Part shown: positions 62,563 through 64,000 of the stretch, piece after piece
How the letters are laid out: the number at the start of each line of letters is the position of its first letter
How positions within the stretch are numbered: the first letter of the stretch is position 1
From: an uncultured Flavobacteriaceae bacterium
GTDB lineage: Bacteria > Bacteroidota > Bacteroidia > Flavobacteriales > Flavobacteriaceae
Length of the DNA: 64,000 bases
Direction of reading: 5' to 3'
NCBI GenBank assembly: GCA_947497245.1
Contig: CANMFO010000002.1
Span: 868,001 to 932,000, forward strand
The notes under the pieces: generated by a model
Told to the model about the DNA's origin: nothing
The model's input: the letters and a program-made list of their open reading frames with translations, nothing else
The model's database searches: none
Made by a program: the position numbers and the translations under genes

Positions 62563-63354
62563 ATGAAGGTATTCCTCGGCTTTTTGATAGTGCTCATCCC
62601 GACGACCAAATTCATATTTGTCGAAGTGCCTCGACAGGAAAGAGAGGCCTTGCTGGACCTCTACAATGCCACCCAAGGTGCGGGTTGGAACAAAACCTGG
62701 GATTTGCAGGCCCCTGTTTCCAGTTGGTACGGTATAAAAGTGGCCGGCGGACATGTTGTGGAAATCGACCTATTCCGGAACAAGTTGGTGGGATCCATTC
62801 CCAGGAGCATCAAAAAACTAAAATATCTGGAATACCTTGACCTTTCGTTCAACGTGATCAGTGGATCACTGCCACACCACCTTATGGAGCTGGATCGCTT
62901 AAAGACCCTAAAGTTGGAGATGAACGGGATGACCGGGACCCTTCCGAGGAATATAGGAAGGTTGAAAAACCTGGAGGAACTAACGATATTCAACAACTTC
63001 ATATCCGGTGACATTCCACCTAGCATGGGTGAAATGGTATGTTTAAGAGTGTTGAACCTTTCGAGCAACAAGCTCAGCGGACAGATTCCCAAAACCTTGG
63101 GAAACCTTACCAAATTGGAAAGTTTGGGACTCTTTGACAATATGCTGAGCGGTCGCTTACCTCCGGAACTGGGAAACTTGGTCCGATTACAGGAACTGGC
63201 ACTGGCCAATAACCGATTGGAGGGTGAAATACCGATAGAATTGGGTCGATTGACCAATCTTCGGGTATTTATCATCCAGAACAACAGGTTTGATTCCCTT
63301 GACAATCTAAAACAAATTGACCGTGGCCGATTTCTAATATTTGAGCATGATTAA
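62563..63354 (+). CDS. Plant-type leucine-rich repeat protein
   Basis: 263 residues. An N-terminal hydrophobic segment (VFLGFLIVLIPTTKFIFV) may be a signal or anchor, followed by an LRRNT-like stretch (EREALLDLYNATQGAGWNKTW) and about six repeats of the form LPxxIGRLKNLEELTIFNN, with the IP/LP plant-type consensus (NKLSGQIPKTLGNL, NRLEGEIPIELGRL). It probably binds a protein or glycan outside the cell. No catalytic domain is present. Confidence 0.85.
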   Translation: MKVFLGFLIVLIPTTKFIFVEVPRQEREALLDLYNATQGAGWNKTWDLQAPVSSWYGIKVAGGHVVEIDLFRNKLVGSIPRSIKKLKYLEYLDLSFNVISGSLPHHLMELDRLKTLKLEMNGMTGTLPRNIGRLKNLEELTIFNNFISGDIPPSMGEMVCLRVLNLSSNKLSGQIPKTLGNLTKLESLGLFDNMLSGRLPPELGNLVRLQELALANNRLEGEIPIELGRLTNLRVFIIQNNRFDSLDNLKQIDRGRFLIFEHD

Positions 63355-63518
63355 GAGCACATGATAAACGAGATGTATAGATTTTACCACGGCCGGTATG
63401 CCGTATGGAATCCACGTCCAAAACCGTTAAAAATGGGGAATGATCCATGCGTTGGGCCTGTTCTTTTCAGACGCAAATTTGGATTCTTTTCCAATTGTTT
63501 CACCAAAATTTTCCAATA

Positions 63519-64000
63519 ATGCCCAAACACTATCTGGACGAAGATGTCTGCACCACGGCCAAAAAACGGCTCAGGAGCATCTTTAGGACCTTCCCAAAGG
63601 TCTATCTTGCCTTCAGTGGGGGCAAGGACAGTTCGGTAATGCTGCATTTGGCCCTGGAAATGGCGAAATCCATGAACCGCCTGCCATTGGACGTCATGTT
63701 CATAGATTTGGAGGGACAATATGATGTAACCATAAAATATATCGAAGAAACCGTTCTTGGTACGGATGAGATCAAGCTGCATTGGATCTGTCTTCCCCTG
63801 AACCTTCGCAACTCCGTGAGCGTTTTCCAGCCCCATTGGCGCTGTTGGGACCCTGAACTATCGGACGTATGGATACGGCCCATGCCAAGGCATCCACAGG
63901 TGATATCGGACATTGGCCACTATCCGTTTTTCCGATACGGCATGGAGTTCGAGGATTTTGTCTATAAATGGGGGAACTGGTTTGCCAACGGGGAGCTGTG
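63519..64000 (+). CDS. PAPS-reductase-like PP-loop protein (DUF3440), 3' end outside
   Basis: An ATG at 63519 opens a frame of at least 160 codons that runs off the window. MPKHYLDEDVCTTAKKRLRS is followed by the PP-loop VYLAFSGGKDSSVMLHLAL at about residues 29-47 and VMFIDLEGQYDVTIKYIEE. This is the phosphoadenosine-phosphosulfate-reductase-like family, close to DUF3440/IbrA, which is often paired with a ParB-like IbrB gene. A partner would be beyond the window. The antisense ORFs here are not genes. Confidence 0.8.
   Translation, partial: MPKHYLDEDVCTTAKKRLRSIFRTFPKVYLAFSGGKDSSVMLHLALEMAKSMNRLPLDVMFIDLEGQYDVTIKYIEETVLGTDEIKLHWICLPLNLRNSVSVFQPHWRCWDPELSDVWIRPMPRHPQVISDIGHYPFFRYGMEFEDFVYKWGNWFANGEL

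Noticed and set aside
1-64000. CRISPR arrays, insertion sequences, integrases, rRNA or plasmid origins
   Set aside because: None was seen: no regularly spaced repeats of CRISPR size, no transposase ORFs and no rRNA sequence.

Overview
The window looks like chromosome from a marine Flavobacteriaceae bacterium (phylum Bacteroidota). Evidence: ProS of the archaeal/eukaryal type without an editing domain, Rho with a long basic N-terminal insertion, a C-terminal gliding/type IX secretion sorting domain, BT_3928/MauE, DUF1599 and DUF4293 proteins, a -7 promoter element of the TAnnTTTG type, few Shine-Dalgarno sequences and several TTG starts. Base composition is moderate, near half GC by eye. No genus is claimed. 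I saw no insertion sequence, CRISPR array, integrase or rRNA.

1-16.7 kb is mostly housekeeping. It holds a Gly/Tyr/Trp- and Ser/Arg-rich lipoprotein, proS, two identical tRNA-Glu genes, rpsT, a membrane protein and a lipoprotein, rho, a DUF4293 protein, a phosphodiesterase, truA, an MsbA-like ABC exporter, the c-di-AMP synthase cdaA next to folP, then DUF1599 - BT_3928-like - tpiA - prmA - clpS.

16.7-29.2 kb is accessory metabolism and regulation. There is a beta-glucan set (GH16, sugar porter, GH2-like lipoprotein), a split YeeE/YedE sulfur transporter, a large type IX-secreted PKD protein, a small NAD(P)-binding protein, an ECF sigma operon followed by a trypsin-like protease, and AraC and Crp/Fnr regulators.

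29.2-41.4 kb is a twelve-gene co-directional acyl-CoA catabolic cluster: two acyl-CoA dehydrogenases, three SDRs, a phosphotransferase-family kinase, a DUF1330 protein, an enoyl-CoA isomerase-like protein, two MDR oxidoreductases, a MaoC hydratase and an acyl-CoA ligase. The kinase next to an acyl-CoA dehydrogenase with ADGPDE in place of the catalytic EGT motif resembles the ACAD10/11-LvaA/LvaC route for 4-hydroxyacyl-CoAs. A perfect 16-bp palindrome sits just upstream of the first gene.

41.4-48.1 kb holds two LamG-like proteins (one is an HTH-membrane-lectin fusion), an ECF42-type sigma factor with its YciI partner, a sulfatase and a YegP protein.

48.1-64 kb is the most unusual part. Two LytTR regulators with depleted receiver acidic pockets bracket a NarL-type two-component pair, a 70-aa protein, an HU-like DUF4469 protein, a solitary MreB, a methyltransferase, an M28 peptidase, a 640-aa protein of unknown family, an UpxY/NusG-like antiterminator, three 33-41-aa single-pass membrane proteins, a probable degenerate receiver protein, a plant-type LRR protein and a PAPS-reductase-like PP-loop enzyme cut by the window end. 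Five intergenic sites here carry the same direct repeat (consensus MCCRNTTATTAC twice, starts exactly 20 bp apart, always on the + strand). This suggests a locus-specific regulon, probably bound by the LytTR proteins, and it is the best candidate for something undescribed in the window.
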